Source of the DNA: JADKAV01 sp963704075
GTDB taxonomy: Bacteria; Actinomycetota; Actinomycetes; S36-B12; UBA10799
Assembly: GCA_963704075.1 (NCBI GenBank)
Contig: CAVPGV010000010.1
Location: forward strand, 1 to 64,000
DNA length: 64,000 nucleotides
Reading direction: 5' to 3'
How positions within the stretch are numbered: position 1 is the first letter of the stretch; each line of letters begins with the position of its first letter. Below the pieces are notes generated by a model. That model was not told the DNA's origin. It worked only from the letters and a program-made list of their open reading frames with translations, and did not search any database. The position numbers were made by a program, and so were the translations under genes. Below, one piece after another: positions 7,913 through 17,469 of the stretch.

Positions 7913-9041
7913 GTGACCCACAGTGATGAGACCGTCGCCTGGCTGACCACCGACGAGGGTCGCGACGCGGTACGTTCACTGGCCGACGTCGACCCCCTAC
8001 GCGCCGGTTCGATCCTGCCGGGACTCGACCGGGATCGGCTGGCCGCCGCCCTGACGCAAGCGCGGCACCGACCAGCCGACTACCCGCTCCCGCTGGTCAC
8101 CGTCGACGGGGTGCAACAGGCGAGTCCACCCGAGGTGGCGATCCGCCGGGCGCGACAGAATCGCGGCGTCCGGCGTCCGGACGGTGATCGACGCCGGCTG
8201 CGGCATCGGCATGGACGCGTGGGCCTTCGCACATGCCGGCCTGCAGGTGATCGCGTTCGAGGTGGACCCGCCCACCGCGCAGATAGCGCGGGCCAATCTC
8301 GCTGGACTCGACGTGGAAGTCCGATGTGAAGATGTCACCGCGCACCCGCTACCCGACGGGCTGCTCTTCGTGGACCCCGCACGTCGGCAACTCCATCAGG
8401 ACTCCCGGGGACGCCCGATCCGGGTACATGACCCCGAGCAGTGGCGGCCCGCATGGTCGTGGGTGATGCAGCAGGTCGACTCCGGACGTCCGGTGGTCGT
8501 CCGCACCAGACCCGGGCAACGCGACGTGCCCGGAGTCGCCGAGTGGCACTGCTCGTCGATGGGCCGACGACTGGTGGATGCCACGGCATGGTTCCCACCG
8601 CTGGCGCAGACGGACCGCCGGGCCAGCGTGCACGACGCACAGGGCTGGCACGAACTGTCCGGACCACCCCTGGCCAAGGTGACAGGTCCGGCCAGCCGGT
8701 ACATCGTCGACCCGGACCCGGCGATCGTCCGATCTGGCCTGGTGATGAACGCAGCGGCAGTCACGCAGAGTCACCTTCTGGACGAACGGCTCGCTTTCTT
8801 CACCTGCGACGACCCACCGCCGTCCTGGTTGGGACGCAGCATGCGGGTCGTACAGCAGGTGACCCTGAAACAGGTACGGACGGCGTGTCTCCAGAACGGA
8901 TTGCACAGCGCAACAGTGTGGGCGCGCGGTTTCCAGCAGACGCCCGACATCGGCGTGCCCCATGGGCAGGACGCGATAGTAGTGGCAGCCAGGCTTGGCG
9001 ACCGACGCACCAGCACCGCGTGGATCGGCACACCCGCCTGA
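7913..9041 (+). CDS. Class I SAM-dependent methyltransferase, THUMP-like (frameshifted)
   Basis: The first ~83 residues (from GTG 7913) are helical and end in QASPPEVAIRRAR. The second part opens with IAASGVRTVIDAGCGIGMD, the SAM-binding glycine motif, followed by FEVDPPTAQIARANL and LLFVDPARR, a typical methyltransferase motif IV. The two parts lie in different frames; removing one A at 8159-8160 joins them into about 375 residues. The family is related to rRNA/tRNA methyltransferases but its substrate is unknown. The C-terminal region (WFPPLAQTDRR, LSGPPLAKVTGPASRYIVDPDPAIVRSG) matches the THUMP-like domain of this actinobacterial group. It is divergent from the DUF5701 gene. Confidence 0.8.
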
Positions 9042-9100
9042 ACTTCGGTAGCCCAACAGCGAGGACGTCTGGCTACGGTCACGTGCCATGATCATTCCTC

Positions 9101-9375
9101 GAACGACCCCTGATCTGCGGGCCATCTGACAACCAGTGGGCCATCTCGTCGGCAGACCCTGCCCAGTGCCGCAGCCCGCTACCGGCGGCCGTCCGTGGGC
9201 AACACCGCACCGGCCCCCACCCCGCTTGACCCGATGAACCAGCCCGATAGTTGCCGAATGACCCGTAATCTGCGGGCCATCTGACAACCAGTGGGCCATC
9301 TCGTCGGCAAGACCCTGCCCAGTGCCGCAACCCGCTACCGGCGGCCGTCTGTGAGCAACACCGCGCCGGCCCCCA
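9101..9375. repeat. Tandem pair of ~120-bp direct repeats
   Basis: A unit at 9101-9219 recurs at 9256-9375 with a period of 155 bp. The copies differ at a handful of positions plus one single-base indel. Both contain ATCTGCGGGCCATCTGACAA and end in CCGGCCCCCA. A shortened relative occurs at 36742-36790. Between 9376 and 9588 there is no gene; two GCCGATCGGC palindromes lie at 9500-9509 and 9542-9551. Confidence 0.9.
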
Positions 9376-9588
9376 GTGCTGCGACCCAATGTCGTCGCGG
9401 CGGGATGACCAGCAAGCCGCCAGCCGCGCCTGCCCACTGCTCGTCGTCGGCTCTTCCGGGCCCGCTTGGGCCCGCAGAAGGGTAGATGCGCGTCCCGAAG
9501 CCGATCGGCATTCGTTGCGTGTGTTTCTGACCCCCAGCAAGGCCGATCGGCTCTTGGGATGCCGAAGGAGGCGGTTCGCAGCTCGCGC

Positions 9589-9951
9589 CTACCAGAGAAC
9601 CGCGATCACGACGTTGACGATGGACAGACCACCGATCAAACCCCACACCGCGGTCGAGATCTGGTCCTTCTTGCGGTTGGCCAGGATCAAGCCGAGCACC
9701 ACCAGCAGGATCACGAACTTGACGCCGATCTTGGCGTTGTCGGGCAGGGCCCACTCATCGGGGTCCGAATCGTGCAGCGGGTAGCGCAGTCCCACCAGTA
9801 GCACGCCGGTCACCAACTGGGTCAGGGCGCCGTGCAGCATGGCCGGGTTCACCACCCGCGGGGACGACTTGATCTGGACCAGGAAGCCACCGATCAGCGA
9901 GGCGAGGCCGAGGAAGTGCAGGATGACCAGGAGGTTGTAGACGAAGCTCAC
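9589..9951 (-). CDS. Small integral membrane protein of unknown function
   Basis: The 120-residue product has about four hydrophobic segments: residues 5-25 (VYNLLVILHFLGLASLIGG), 41-56, 74-92 (IGVKFVILLVVLGLILA) and 102-119. Short basic loops such as NRKKDQ separate them. It has no recognised catalytic motif. It resembles small uncharacterised actinobacterial membrane proteins. It lies downstream of tsaD on the same strand after a 49-bp gap and could be the last gene of that run. Confidence 0.75.
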   Translation of the reverse strand: MSFVYNLLVILHFLGLASLIGGFLVQIKSSPRVVNPAMLHGALTQLVTGVLLVGLRYPLHDSDPDEWALPDNAKIGVKFVILLVVLGLILANRKKDQISTAVWGLIGGLSIVNVVIAVLW

Positions 9952-10000
9952 CGTTCGATTCTCGCCTGCCGGACCGCTGCCCGCGACAACGGGGCAGATG

Positions 10001-11023
10001 TCAGCCGACGAGCGGCTCGTTCACCGGCAACGACGAATCGGCGCCCAGCAGCCAGCCCGACGCCGGCCTGCCGCGGGCGACCATCTCGGCACCCAGTGCC
10101 GCGACCATCGCGCCGTTGTCGGTGCACAACGCCGGGCGCGGCACCCTCAGCCGGATCCCGGCCGCCTCGCACCGCTGCTCGGTCAGCGCCCGAAGTCGCG
10201 AGTTCGCAGCCACCCCGCCGCCCAGGATCAGGGTGTCGACCCCGGTGTCGCGACAGGCCGCCAGGGCCTTCGACGACAGGACATCGGCAACGGCCTCCTG
10301 GAAGGACGCGGCGACGTCTGCCACCGGCGCCTGCGGGTTGGCCTCAAGCCACCGCTTCACCGCCGTCTTCAACCCCGAGAACGAGTAGTCGTAGACCGCG
10401 TCGCGGGGTCCGGTCAGCCCCCGCGGGAAGGCGATTGCCGATCGGTCCCCGTCGCGGGCTACAGCGTCGATCACCGGCCCCCCGGGAAAACCGAGTCCGA
10501 GCATGCGGGCCACCTTGTCGAAGGCCTCACCGGCGGCGTCGTCGATGGTTGCCCCCAGCGGTTCGACATCCTCGGTGACATCCCCCACCCGCAAGATGGA
10601 GGAATGGCCGCCCGAGGCCAGCAGCGCGATGCACCCCTCGGGCAGCGGTCCATGCTGCAACTGATCCACGGCCACATGGGCGCTGAGGTGGTTGACCCCG
10701 TACAGCGGTTTGCCCAGGGAAAGGGCCAGGGCTTTGGCCGCGGCCACTCCGACCACCAAGGCGCCGACCAGTCCGGGGCCCGCCGTGACCGCGATCGCGT
10801 CGATGTCCGCGAAGCCCGCGTGCGCCTCCCGCAACGCCCTCTCGATGGTGGGCACCATCGCCTCGACGTGCGCACGGCTGGCCACCTCGGGGACCACCCC
10901 GCCGAATCGCACGTGTTCGGGCACGCTGCTGGCCACGGCGTCGGCGAGCAGCGTGGTCCCCGACACCAAGCCGATGCCCGTCTCGTCGCACGAGGTCTCG
11001 ATTCCCAACACCAATGGGCTCAC
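10001..11023 (-). CDS. tsaD: tRNA N6-adenosine threonylcarbamoyltransferase
   Basis: TsaD transfers the threonylcarbamoyl group to A37 of ANN-decoding tRNAs (t6A). The 340-residue length is typical. LGIETSCDETGIGL begins the ATPase-like fold. NHLSAHVAV supplies the metal-binding histidines (about residues 112 and 116). Further motifs are LLASGGHSSI and PALCTDNGAMVA. The GTG start overlaps the rimI stop (GTGA), so translation is coupled. With tsaB and tsaE in the same run, the whole t6A transfer complex is encoded here. Confidence 0.97.
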   Translation of the reverse strand: MSPLVLGIETSCDETGIGLVSGTTLLADAVASSVPEHVRFGGVVPEVASRAHVEAMVPTIERALREAHAGFADIDAIAVTAGPGLVGALVVGVAAAKALALSLGKPLYGVNHLSAHVAVDQLQHGPLPEGCIALLASGGHSSILRVGDVTEDVEPLGATIDDAAGEAFDKVARMLGLGFPGGPVIDAVARDGDRSAIAFPRGLTGPRDAVYDYSFSGLKTAVKRWLEANPQAPVADVAASFQEAVADVLSSKALAACRDTGVDTLILGGGVAANSRLRALTEQRCEAAGIRLRVPRPALCTDNGAMVAALGAEMVARGRPASGWLLGADSSLPVNEPLVG

Positions 11024-11457
11024 AGGTCCAACCCCATCACGAGCGCGTCCGCGAGGTCGGGGTAGTACCGCTCCCGGACCCGAACCCGCCCGAACCCGAC
11101 ATCCTCATAGAGCCGGATCGCGGCGTGGTTGTCGGCCCTTACCTCGAGGTGGATGCGCCGGCATCCGCCCTGTGCGGCATGGTCCAGCAGGTGGTCGAGA
11201 ACCCGACGCCCGAGTCCCCGGCCCCGCGCACCGGGCGCCACTGCGATCGTCTGCACGTCCGCGTCCGGCGCCGCGATCCACAGGCCCCCGTACGCCTGGA
11301 CCACCCCGTCGTCGGCGACCACGTAGTACCGATCCGCACGGGCAAGTTCCCCCCAGAAGGACTCCGGAGGCCAGGCCGTCGGCCCGAACACCTCGTTCTC
11401 GATGGCGATCACCTGCTCCAGATCCCACCACCGCATAGGTCGCACCGGAATGCTCAC
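11020..11457 (-). CDS. rimI: Ribosomal-protein-alanine N-acetyltransferase (GNAT)
   Basis: The 145-residue GNAT protein carries QTIAVAPGARGRGLGRRVLD, the acetyl-CoA-binding R/Q-x-x-G-x-G/A motif, and ends with LEVRADNHAAIRLYEDVGF and YYPD. It fits RimI, which acetylates the N-terminus of ribosomal protein S18 and in some bacteria has broader targets. The GTG start at 11457 overlaps the corrected tsaB stop as GTGA, and the stop overlaps tsaD. The rimI-tsaB-tsaD order is common across actinobacteria. Confidence 0.92.
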   Translation of the reverse strand: MSIPVRPMRWWDLEQVIAIENEVFGPTAWPPESFWGELARADRYYVVADDGVVQAYGGLWIAAPDADVQTIAVAPGARGRGLGRRVLDHLLDHAAQGGCRRIHLEVRADNHAAIRLYEDVGFGRVRVRERYYPDLADALVMGLDL

Positions 11458-12013
11458 TGCGGTTTCGCATCGGGGTCGCGCAAGTACCAGGGCCGCACCG
11501 GCAGATCGGCAGGCACCTCGAGCAGGTCGGCGGCGTCGATCTGCTCGGCGCTCGCCGAGTTCCGGGTACCGGGTCAGCGCCGGGCCCAATCACCGGCTGA
11601 CCCGGCCACCGCAGCGGCACCTGCGACGGCGAGAGCACGACCGGTCCGTCGACGCGGCGACCCTGTGCGTAGAGCGCAGCGAACACCTCGCGCCGTCGTG
11701 CGTCCGTGACGACCACGCCGTCGCCCACCCGACGCCCGAGTCCGTCCAGGGAACAGACCCCGGCCACCGGAACGTTCAGCGCCTTCGCCATGGTCAGCGC
11801 GGTGACCACGCCCACCCGCAAGCCGGTGTACGGGCCGGGGCCGACGCCCACGACGATCGAATCGATCCGCGACACGTCGTCGACCACCTGCCGGATCAAG
11901 CCGGCCAGGTGTTCGGCATGTCCGGTGGGCGCCTCGATCCCGGCCGACCGCAGGCCGAAAGCCACACAACAACGCGACGTCGACGTGTCGATGGCCAAGA
12001 TGTGCCCGCTCAC
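11454..12013 (-). CDS. tsaB: t6A complex protein TsaB (two frameshifts)
   Basis: TsaB is the partner of TsaD that stabilises the t6A-forming complex. The first part reads ILAIDTSTSRCCVAFG, VGVGPGPYTGLRVGV and VTDARRREVFAALY. The frame is lost at the GGGCCC of 11582-11587 and again near 11546-11552. Correcting one extra base at each gives TRYPELG, then EQIDAADLLEVPADLPVRPW and YLRDPDAKPQ, the usual TsaB ending. The corrected length is about 185 residues. The GTG start at 12013 overlaps the tsaE stop, and the corrected stop overlaps rimI. Confidence 0.88.
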
Positions 12014-12480
12014 AACGGCACCGTCCGACCGATCCCGGCGATCCTGACTGTCCGACCGTCGCCCACCGTCTCGATGTCGATCTCCAGGCGGCGCGCCGAC
12101 AACTGCTCGGCGCGGTCGCGGCCCCACTCGACGCACACCACGGCCTGTTCGTCGGCCAGGTCGAGGTCCTCGAACTCCCCTGCACTTCCCAGACGGTACG
12201 CGTCGGCGTGGATCAGGTCGGGGCCTCCCACCAGCGAGGGGTGTCGGCGGGCGATGACGAACGTGGGGCTGGTGACCGGGCCCCGAACGCCCAACCCCTC
12301 GCCCAGTCCCCGCATCAACGTGGTCTTGCCGGCGCCGAGTTCCCCGCTCAACAGGACGACGTCCCCGGCGCGCAGTCGCATGCCGAGCAGCCTGCCCAGT
12401 TCGACCATCGCCGCGGGCGAATCGACCTCACGAACGATCGCTGAAGGCAAGGCGCCGGATCCCTTCGGTGACCTGCTCAT
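12010..12480 (-). CDS. tsaE: t6A complex ATPase TsaE
   Basis: The 156-residue product carries the Walker A motif GELGAGKTTLMRGLG, the switch-like GPVTSPTFVIA, and HADAYRL followed by VVCVEWGRDRAEQL. These define TsaE (YjeE family), the ATPase that works with TsaB-TsaD in t6A formation. The ATG at 12480 makes a 53-bp overlap with the hydrolase gene upstream; no closer start codon is seen. Its stop overlaps the tsaB start as GTGA. Confidence 0.95.
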   Translation of the reverse strand: MSRSPKGSGALPSAIVREVDSPAAMVELGRLLGMRLRAGDVVLLSGELGAGKTTLMRGLGEGLGVRGPVTSPTFVIARRHPSLVGGPDLIHADAYRLGSAGEFEDLDLADEQAVVCVEWGRDRAEQLSARRLEIDIETVGDGRTVRIAGIGRTVPL

Positions 12481-13432
12481 GGCGTTCGAGCTGGATCATG
12501 TGGCCCGTGTTCTCCAAGATCTGCATGTCCGCCTCGGGCAGCGCCTCGCCGATGCGCAGCGTGTGCGACGGCGGGGTCAGGACATCCTCGTCACCGCAGA
12601 TGACCAGTGCCGGGATTCCGTCGAAGGCTTTCAGAGCGTCCACCTTGTCGTGGGCGAACAGGGTCGGCAGGAAGTCCACCACCGTCTCCATCGGCGTCGC
12701 GTTGAGCATCTGCACGGTGAACTCGTTGAGCGAGTTGGGAACCCCCCGGCCGAAACTGGCACGTTTGGTGAGCGCGAAGTTCAAGTCGGTGTAGCGCACC
12801 TGCTGGACCAGCGGACCGGTGCGGATGCGCCGGCCGTTGGCTCCGGTCAAGGCGGTCTGGGCACGCCCAACGATGCCCGCCGGCAGTCCCAGGAAGTCTG
12901 CGGAGACATCCCCGGCGCTGGTGGCCACGAAGCCCACGCCGGTGACCCGGGACCTGATCGTCGCGGGGAACTGGTCGGCGAGGGCCATGATCGTCATGCC
13001 GCCCATGGAATGACCCACGAGGGTGATCGGACCCTCGGTGAAACCGTTGATCACCCATTGAAGGTCGCGGCCCAACTGATCGATGGTGTTGTTCTCCGCG
13101 GGCCCGCGCTCGCTACGCCCATGGCCGCGCTGATCCCAGAGCACCAGCCGCGCCCGACCCTGCAGCGCCTTGCGCTGGAAGTGCCAGCTGTCCTGATTCA
13201 GGCAGTACCCATGCCCAATGACGATCGTCGGCGCGTTCGGATCACGGCGCGGATGGACCTCCACATACAACTGGGTGCCGTCGTCGGCCCGCAGCCAATG
13301 GGACTCCCCCCGGACGAAGCCGAACGGTTCGTCCTTGGTCGGGTCCGGTTGCCAGGGTTTGCGCACGGCCAGTTGCTCCGCGGCGACGCCCAGCGCGAGC
13401 CCGCCGAGCACAGCGAGTGCGGGTCTGATCAC
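12428..13432 (-). CDS. Alpha/beta hydrolase
   Basis: This 334-residue protein starts with a hydrophobic stretch (ALAVLGGLALGVAAEQLAV) that could be a membrane anchor or signal peptide. The hydrolase fold follows: VIGHGYCLNQDSWHFQ (oxyanion loop), LWDQRGHGRSERG, and the nucleophile elbow LVGHSMGGMTIMALA. A late ICGDEDVLTPP holds the probable catalytic Asp, and NTGHMIQLER the His. The substrate is unknown. Its GTG start overlaps the alr stop (GTGA) and its end overlaps tsaE, so it is embedded in the alr-tsa operon, as in other actinobacteria. Confidence 0.92.
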   Translation of the reverse strand: MIRPALAVLGGLALGVAAEQLAVRKPWQPDPTKDEPFGFVRGESHWLRADDGTQLYVEVHPRRDPNAPTIVIGHGYCLNQDSWHFQRKALQGRARLVLWDQRGHGRSERGPAENNTIDQLGRDLQWVINGFTEGPITLVGHSMGGMTIMALADQFPATIRSRVTGVGFVATSAGDVSADFLGLPAGIVGRAQTALTGANGRRIRTGPLVQQVRYTDLNFALTKRASFGRGVPNSLNEFTVQMLNATPMETVVDFLPTLFAHDKVDALKAFDGIPALVICGDEDVLTPPSHTLRIGEALPEADMQILENTGHMIQLERHEQVTEGIRRLAFSDRS

Positions 13433-14559
13433 GTGTCGCCGCCGGAATAGATGCGGGGCACCCGCGGCCCGAGCCGGGTCACGATCTCGTAGCCGATGGT
13501 GCCGGTGACCTCCGCCCAGTCCTCAGCCAGCGGGACGCCACCCTCACCGCTGCCGAATAGGATCACTTCGTCGCCCTCCGACGCCGTGTCTGCCCCGAGG
13601 TCGAGGACGAACTGGTCCATGCACACGCGCCCGGCGATCGTGCGGCGTTTCCCGGCGGCGAAGACCGGGCCGACGTTGGTGGCGTTGCGGGGGATGCCGT
13701 CGGAGTAGCCCAAGGGGATCACCGCGGTCGTCGCTGCGTCGGCCAGTCGGTATTTGTGACCGTAGGAGAGCCCCGACCCGGCGGGTAGGTGCTTGACCAG
13801 GGCCATGCGACCCACGAGTGTCATCACCGGACGCAACCCCAGGGACGCCGGAGTCCCCAGCGCCTGGCCGGGGGAAACACCGTAGGTCGCAATACCGGGT
13901 CGCACCAGCGTGAAGTGCGCCTCCGGCAATGCCAGGGTCGCGGCCGAATTCGCCAGGTGCAGGTGTTCGGGGTCCACACCCAGAGACCGGGCTGCCTCGA
14001 CGGCCTGTCCGAACCGCTCGACCTGAACCGTGTTCAGCGGGTCGCGCGGGTCGTCGGCCACGGTGAAGTGGGACCAGATCGCCACGATGGCCAGCGCTCC
14101 CGCACTCTGGAGCGCTTTGGCGTGCTGAACGAAAGCCTCCCATTGCGCAGGCGGGCAGCCCGCCCGGCCCAGTCCGGTGTCGACCTTCAGGTGGATGCGG
14201 GCGCGCCGCCCCGTGGTTCGGGCAGCAGCCGCCACCCGATCCAGGGCCGCCTCGCTGGAGACCCCGAGGTCGACGTCGGCGTTGAGCACCTGTTCCCACG
14301 GGTCGCCCGGTGTCGCCAGCCAGGCCAGTAGTCGACCCGTATCGCCAGCAGCCCGCAGTTCCAGAGCCTCACTGAAGAGGGCCACGCCGAGCCACGGCGC
14401 ACCGGCCACGCGGGCCGCACGGGCCATGGGGATCAGGCCATGGCCGTAGCCGTCGGCTTTCACCACAGCCATCTGCTCACTGCCCGGGGCGGCGGCGCGC
14501 AGCCTTTCCAGGTTATGGGCGAACGCATCTAGGTCGATGCGGGCCTCAGCGCGGGTCAC
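13429..14559 (-). CDS. alr: Alanine racemase
   Basis: Alr interconverts L- and D-alanine to supply peptidoglycan synthesis. The PLP lysine is Lys34 in MAVVKADGYGHG, and the second catalytic base is the Tyr of SGLSYGHKYR (after the LVRPGIATYG motif). The C-terminal barrel carries RVCMDQFVLDLG. The start GTG at 14559 (VTRAEARIDLDAF) gives 376 residues, the usual size; upstream in-frame codons lack family similarity. It lies 46 bp after the NAD(P)HX repair gene and overlaps the hydrolase gene by 4 bp. Confidence 0.96.
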   Translation of the reverse strand: MTRAEARIDLDAFAHNLERLRAAAPGSEQMAVVKADGYGHGLIPMARAARVAGAPWLGVALFSEALELRAAGDTGRLLAWLATPGDPWEQVLNADVDLGVSSEAALDRVAAAARTTGRRARIHLKVDTGLGRAGCPPAQWEAFVQHAKALQSAGALAIVAIWSHFTVADDPRDPLNTVQVERFGQAVEAARSLGVDPEHLHLANSAATLALPEAHFTLVRPGIATYGVSPGQALGTPASLGLRPVMTLVGRMALVKHLPAGSGLSYGHKYRLADAATTAVIPLGYSDGIPRNATNVGPVFAAGKRRTIAGRVCMDQFVLDLGADTASEGDEVILFGSGEGGVPLAEDWAEVTGTIGYEIVTRLGPRVPRIYSGGDT

Positions 14560-14605
14560 AGACCCGATTCTAGGCGGCGTGCGATCGGTCAATCGCAGCC
14601 TGAAG

Positions 14606-15976
14606 TCAGACGGCTTCGGCGCAGGCCCATGCCACCGCATCGCGGACCTGCTCAGCGATGTCGACGCTCGTGGCGGGAAAGGCTGCCCGCTTGCCCGCCT
14701 CCCCGTGGACCAAAGCCGCACACGCGGCGATCCGCGCGATCTGTCGAAGGTCGGGGTCGGTACCGACGAAGTGCCGGGCCAGCATGCCGCCCAGCAGTCC
14801 GGAGAGCACATCACCACTTCCCGCTGCCGCAAGATGGGGGCTGCTGTGGGTGTTGATGAAGACGTGGCCGTCAGGAGTCGCCACCACGGTCACCGAGCCC
14901 TTGAGCAGGAAGACGACCCCGAGGTGTGCCGCGGCGTGGCGCACCGCAGCGATCCGATCGACGCCCAGTTCGAAACCCATGCGCGCGAACTCCCCCTCAT
15001 GCGGAGTCACGACGACCGGTCCGGGTGCGACCTTCGACAGCGCCTCGGCGTCCAGGACGACCGGCCTGCCCGAACCCAGCGCAACATCCACCGCATCCTG
15101 AAGCCGCGCCTCGTCGGCCAATCCCGGTCCGACCACGTAGGCGTCGGTGCGCCCCCGCGAGGCCACCACGTCGGGGAATCCGGCCACTGCCGACCGGACC
15201 ATGCCCACGTCGGCATGGCGGGCACCCGAGGTGCACAACTGCCCCGCGCCGGGGTACTGCCGCGACCCGGCCTCGATGCTGACGACCCCGCGTGTGTACT
15301 TGTTGTCCCGCCAGTCCGGCGGGGGGAACAGGACCCCGGCGTCGGCAGGCTCCACGACCTCGACGGTAGCCACGGGCAGGGTCTCAGCCAGGCCGATGTC
15401 GACCAGATGCACCTGCCCGCACACGTCCGGACGCAGCACCACACCGGGCTTCAACGTGCCGAAGGTCACGGTGTGATCGGCGTTCCAAACCTCCCCGGGA
15501 ACCTCCCCGGTGTCCGGTTGCAGCCCACTGGGCAGGTCCACGGCGATGCTCAACTCGGCCTGGACGGCGTCGCGGATGGCCACCGCGTTGTCGCGCAAAG
15601 GACCGATGCCGCCTATACCCACCACCGCGTCTAGCACCACGTCGGCTCGGCGCGGCGAGCCGACCCGGGCGCCCTCCCGCACGGCCGCCGCGAGCCCCTC
15701 GGGGTGCAGTGTGTCCGAGGTTGCGACGATGTCCACCGCCACCCCCCGGCGGGCCAGCTGGGAGCTGGCGAACAGGGCGTCTCCACCGTTGTTGCCCGAC
15801 CCGGCGACGACGCACAGCCGGATCCCGCTGATCCGGCCGAAATGCTGCTTGATCAGACGCGCTGTGGTCACGGCCAACCCGGTCGCGGCGCGCTGCATGA
15901 GCGCCCCAGGTGGCATCCGGGCCATCAGGGCTTCTTCGGCCGTGCGGATCGTGGAGACGTCGTGGACCGGTCGCAT
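14606..15976 (-). CDS. nnr: Bifunctional NAD(P)HX epimerase / ADP-dependent dehydratase
   Basis: This enzyme repairs hydrated NADH and NADPH. The N-terminal YjeF epimerase domain (about 1-200) holds VVAGSGNNGGDALFASS and AVDLPSGLQPDTGEVPG. The C-terminal dehydratase domain (about 220-456) is ribokinase-like, with VVTPHEGEFARM, FLLKGSVTVVATPDG and the nucleotide-site LAAAGSGDVLSGLLGG. The 456-residue length is slightly short of the roughly 500 usual for E. coli but normal for actinobacteria. It is the upstream gene of the alr-tsa run. Confidence 0.95.
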   Translation of the reverse strand: MRPVHDVSTIRTAEEALMARMPPGALMQRAATGLAVTTARLIKQHFGRISGIRLCVVAGSGNNGGDALFASSQLARRGVAVDIVATSDTLHPEGLAAAVREGARVGSPRRADVVLDAVVGIGGIGPLRDNAVAIRDAVQAELSIAVDLPSGLQPDTGEVPGEVWNADHTVTFGTLKPGVVLRPDVCGQVHLVDIGLAETLPVATVEVVEPADAGVLFPPPDWRDNKYTRGVVSIEAGSRQYPGAGQLCTSGARHADVGMVRSAVAGFPDVVASRGRTDAYVVGPGLADEARLQDAVDVALGSGRPVVLDAEALSKVAPGPVVVTPHEGEFARMGFELGVDRIAAVRHAAAHLGVVFLLKGSVTVVATPDGHVFINTHSSPHLAAAGSGDVLSGLLGGMLARHFVGTDPDLRQIARIAACAALVHGEAGKRAAFPATSVDIAEQVRDAVAWACAEAV

Positions 15977-16121
15977 GAACCCATCGTGTCCGAAGCCGGC
16001 GAAGTGTGTCAGCGCGGCCGGGGGATCGTCGGATCCGACGGTCGCCTACGCGGACGTGCAACTCCACCGGTCGTGCATGCGGCTTCTGCGACATCTACCC
16101 GCCGACAGCAGGCGGACGGCA

Positions 16122-17399
16122 CTACCCCTTGAAGCGCGGGAATGCCGAGCGACCGCTGTACACGGCGGCGTCGTCGAGTTCCTCTTCGATCCGCAGCAAC
16201 TGGTTGTACTTGGCCACCCGTTCGGAACGCGCCGGCGCACCGGTCTTGATCTGCCCGCAATCGGTCGCGACGGCGAGGTCGGCGATCGTGGTGTCCTCCG
16301 TCTCACCGGAACGGTGACTCATCATGCAGGTGAAACCGGCGCGGTGAGCCATGTTCACCGCGTCCAGCGTCTCGGTGAGGGATCCGATCTGATTGACCTT
16401 GACGAGCAGCGCGTTGGCGGCGGCCCGCTCGATGCCGTCAGCCAGTCGCACGGGGTTGGTCACGAACAAATCGTCACCGACGAGTTGGACCCGGTCCCCG
16501 ATGTGCGAGGTCAGGTCGATCCAGCCTTCCCAGTCGTCCTCGGACAGCGGGTCCTCGATCGACACCAGCGGGTAGTTGTCGAGCAGGGAGCCGTAGTAGG
16601 CCGCAAGCTCGGCGCTCGTCTTCGAGGAACCCTCGAACGTGTACGTACCGTCGCTGTGGAACTCGGTGGCCGCCACGTCCAGGGCCAGGGCGATGTCGCT
16701 GCCCAGCACGAAACCAGTCGACGCCACGGCCTCCCCGATCAAGTCGAGGGCATCACGGTTGCTGGGCAGATCGGGGGCGAAACCGCCCTCGTCGCCGAGG
16801 CCGGTGGACAGACCGCGCTTCTTCAGCACCGCCTTGAGGGCGTGGTACACCTCAGCACCCATGCGCAGCGCCGTGTTGAAGTCCTCCGCGCCGATCGGGG
16901 CGATCATGAACTCCTGAATGTCGACCCCGGTGTCGGCATGGGCACCGCCGTTGACGATGTTCATCATCGGGACCGGCAGCACGTGCGCCTGCGGTCCGCC
17001 GAGGTAGCGGAACAACGGCAGGTCAGCGGACTCCGCCGCGGCGCGGGCGACCGCGAGGGAGACGCCCAGGATCGCGTTCGCCCCGAGGCGACTCTTGTTG
17101 GGGGTGGCGTCCAGGTCGATCATGAGCTGGTCGATCAGGCGCTGTTCGGACGCCTCACAGCCTTCGACCTCCGGGGCGATCACATCCTCGACGGCGGCGA
17201 CTGCCTCCAGCACCCCCTTGCCGAGGTACCGCTGCCCGCCGTCACGCTTCTCGGAGGCCTCGAAGGCACCGGTCGATGCGCCACTGGGGACAGCAGCCCT
17301 TCCCAGAGACCCGTCGTCGAGACCGACCTCGACCTCCACCGTCGGGTTGCCCCGGGAATCCAGAATCTCCCGCGCGATGACTGCCTCGATAACCGCCAC
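16122..17399 (-). CDS. eno: Enolase
   Basis: Enolase converts 2-phosphoglycerate to phosphoenolpyruvate. The 425-residue product begins IEAVIAREILDSRGNPTVEV and carries VPSGASTGAFEA (substrate loop), SIEDPLSEDDWEGW, LVGDDLFVTN, LLVKVNQIGSLTET and the SHRSGETEDT signature. The GTG start at 17399 is chosen because AAGGAGG lies just upstream and the conserved N-terminus begins there. The gene stands 69 bp from the secreted-protein gene on the same strand. Confidence 0.98.
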   Translation of the reverse strand: MAVIEAVIAREILDSRGNPTVEVEVGLDDGSLGRAAVPSGASTGAFEASEKRDGGQRYLGKGVLEAVAAVEDVIAPEVEGCEASEQRLIDQLMIDLDATPNKSRLGANAILGVSLAVARAAAESADLPLFRYLGGPQAHVLPVPMMNIVNGGAHADTGVDIQEFMIAPIGAEDFNTALRMGAEVYHALKAVLKKRGLSTGLGDEGGFAPDLPSNRDALDLIGEAVASTGFVLGSDIALALDVAATEFHSDGTYTFEGSSKTSAELAAYYGSLLDNYPLVSIEDPLSEDDWEGWIDLTSHIGDRVQLVGDDLFVTNPVRLADGIERAAANALLVKVNQIGSLTETLDAVNMAHRAGFTCMMSHRSGETEDTTIADLAVATDCGQIKTGAPARSERVAKYNQLLRIEEELDDAAVYSGRSAFPRFKG

Positions 17400-17469
17400 A
17401 ATTCCTCCTTGGGTCGCCTGCCCCGAGCCTATCGGCAACCCCTGTCGGGCACAGACCAGCGGTTTGTTG

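Noticed and set aside
9101..9375. Tandem repeats as a possible CRISPR array
   Set aside because: Only two units of about 120 bp exist, with no short spacers and no cas genes anywhere in the window.
8349..9437. Minus-strand ORF of 362 aa with duplicated segments
   Set aside because: It is antisense to the methyltransferase and crosses the tandem repeat, so the duplicated peptide only reflects the DNA repeat.
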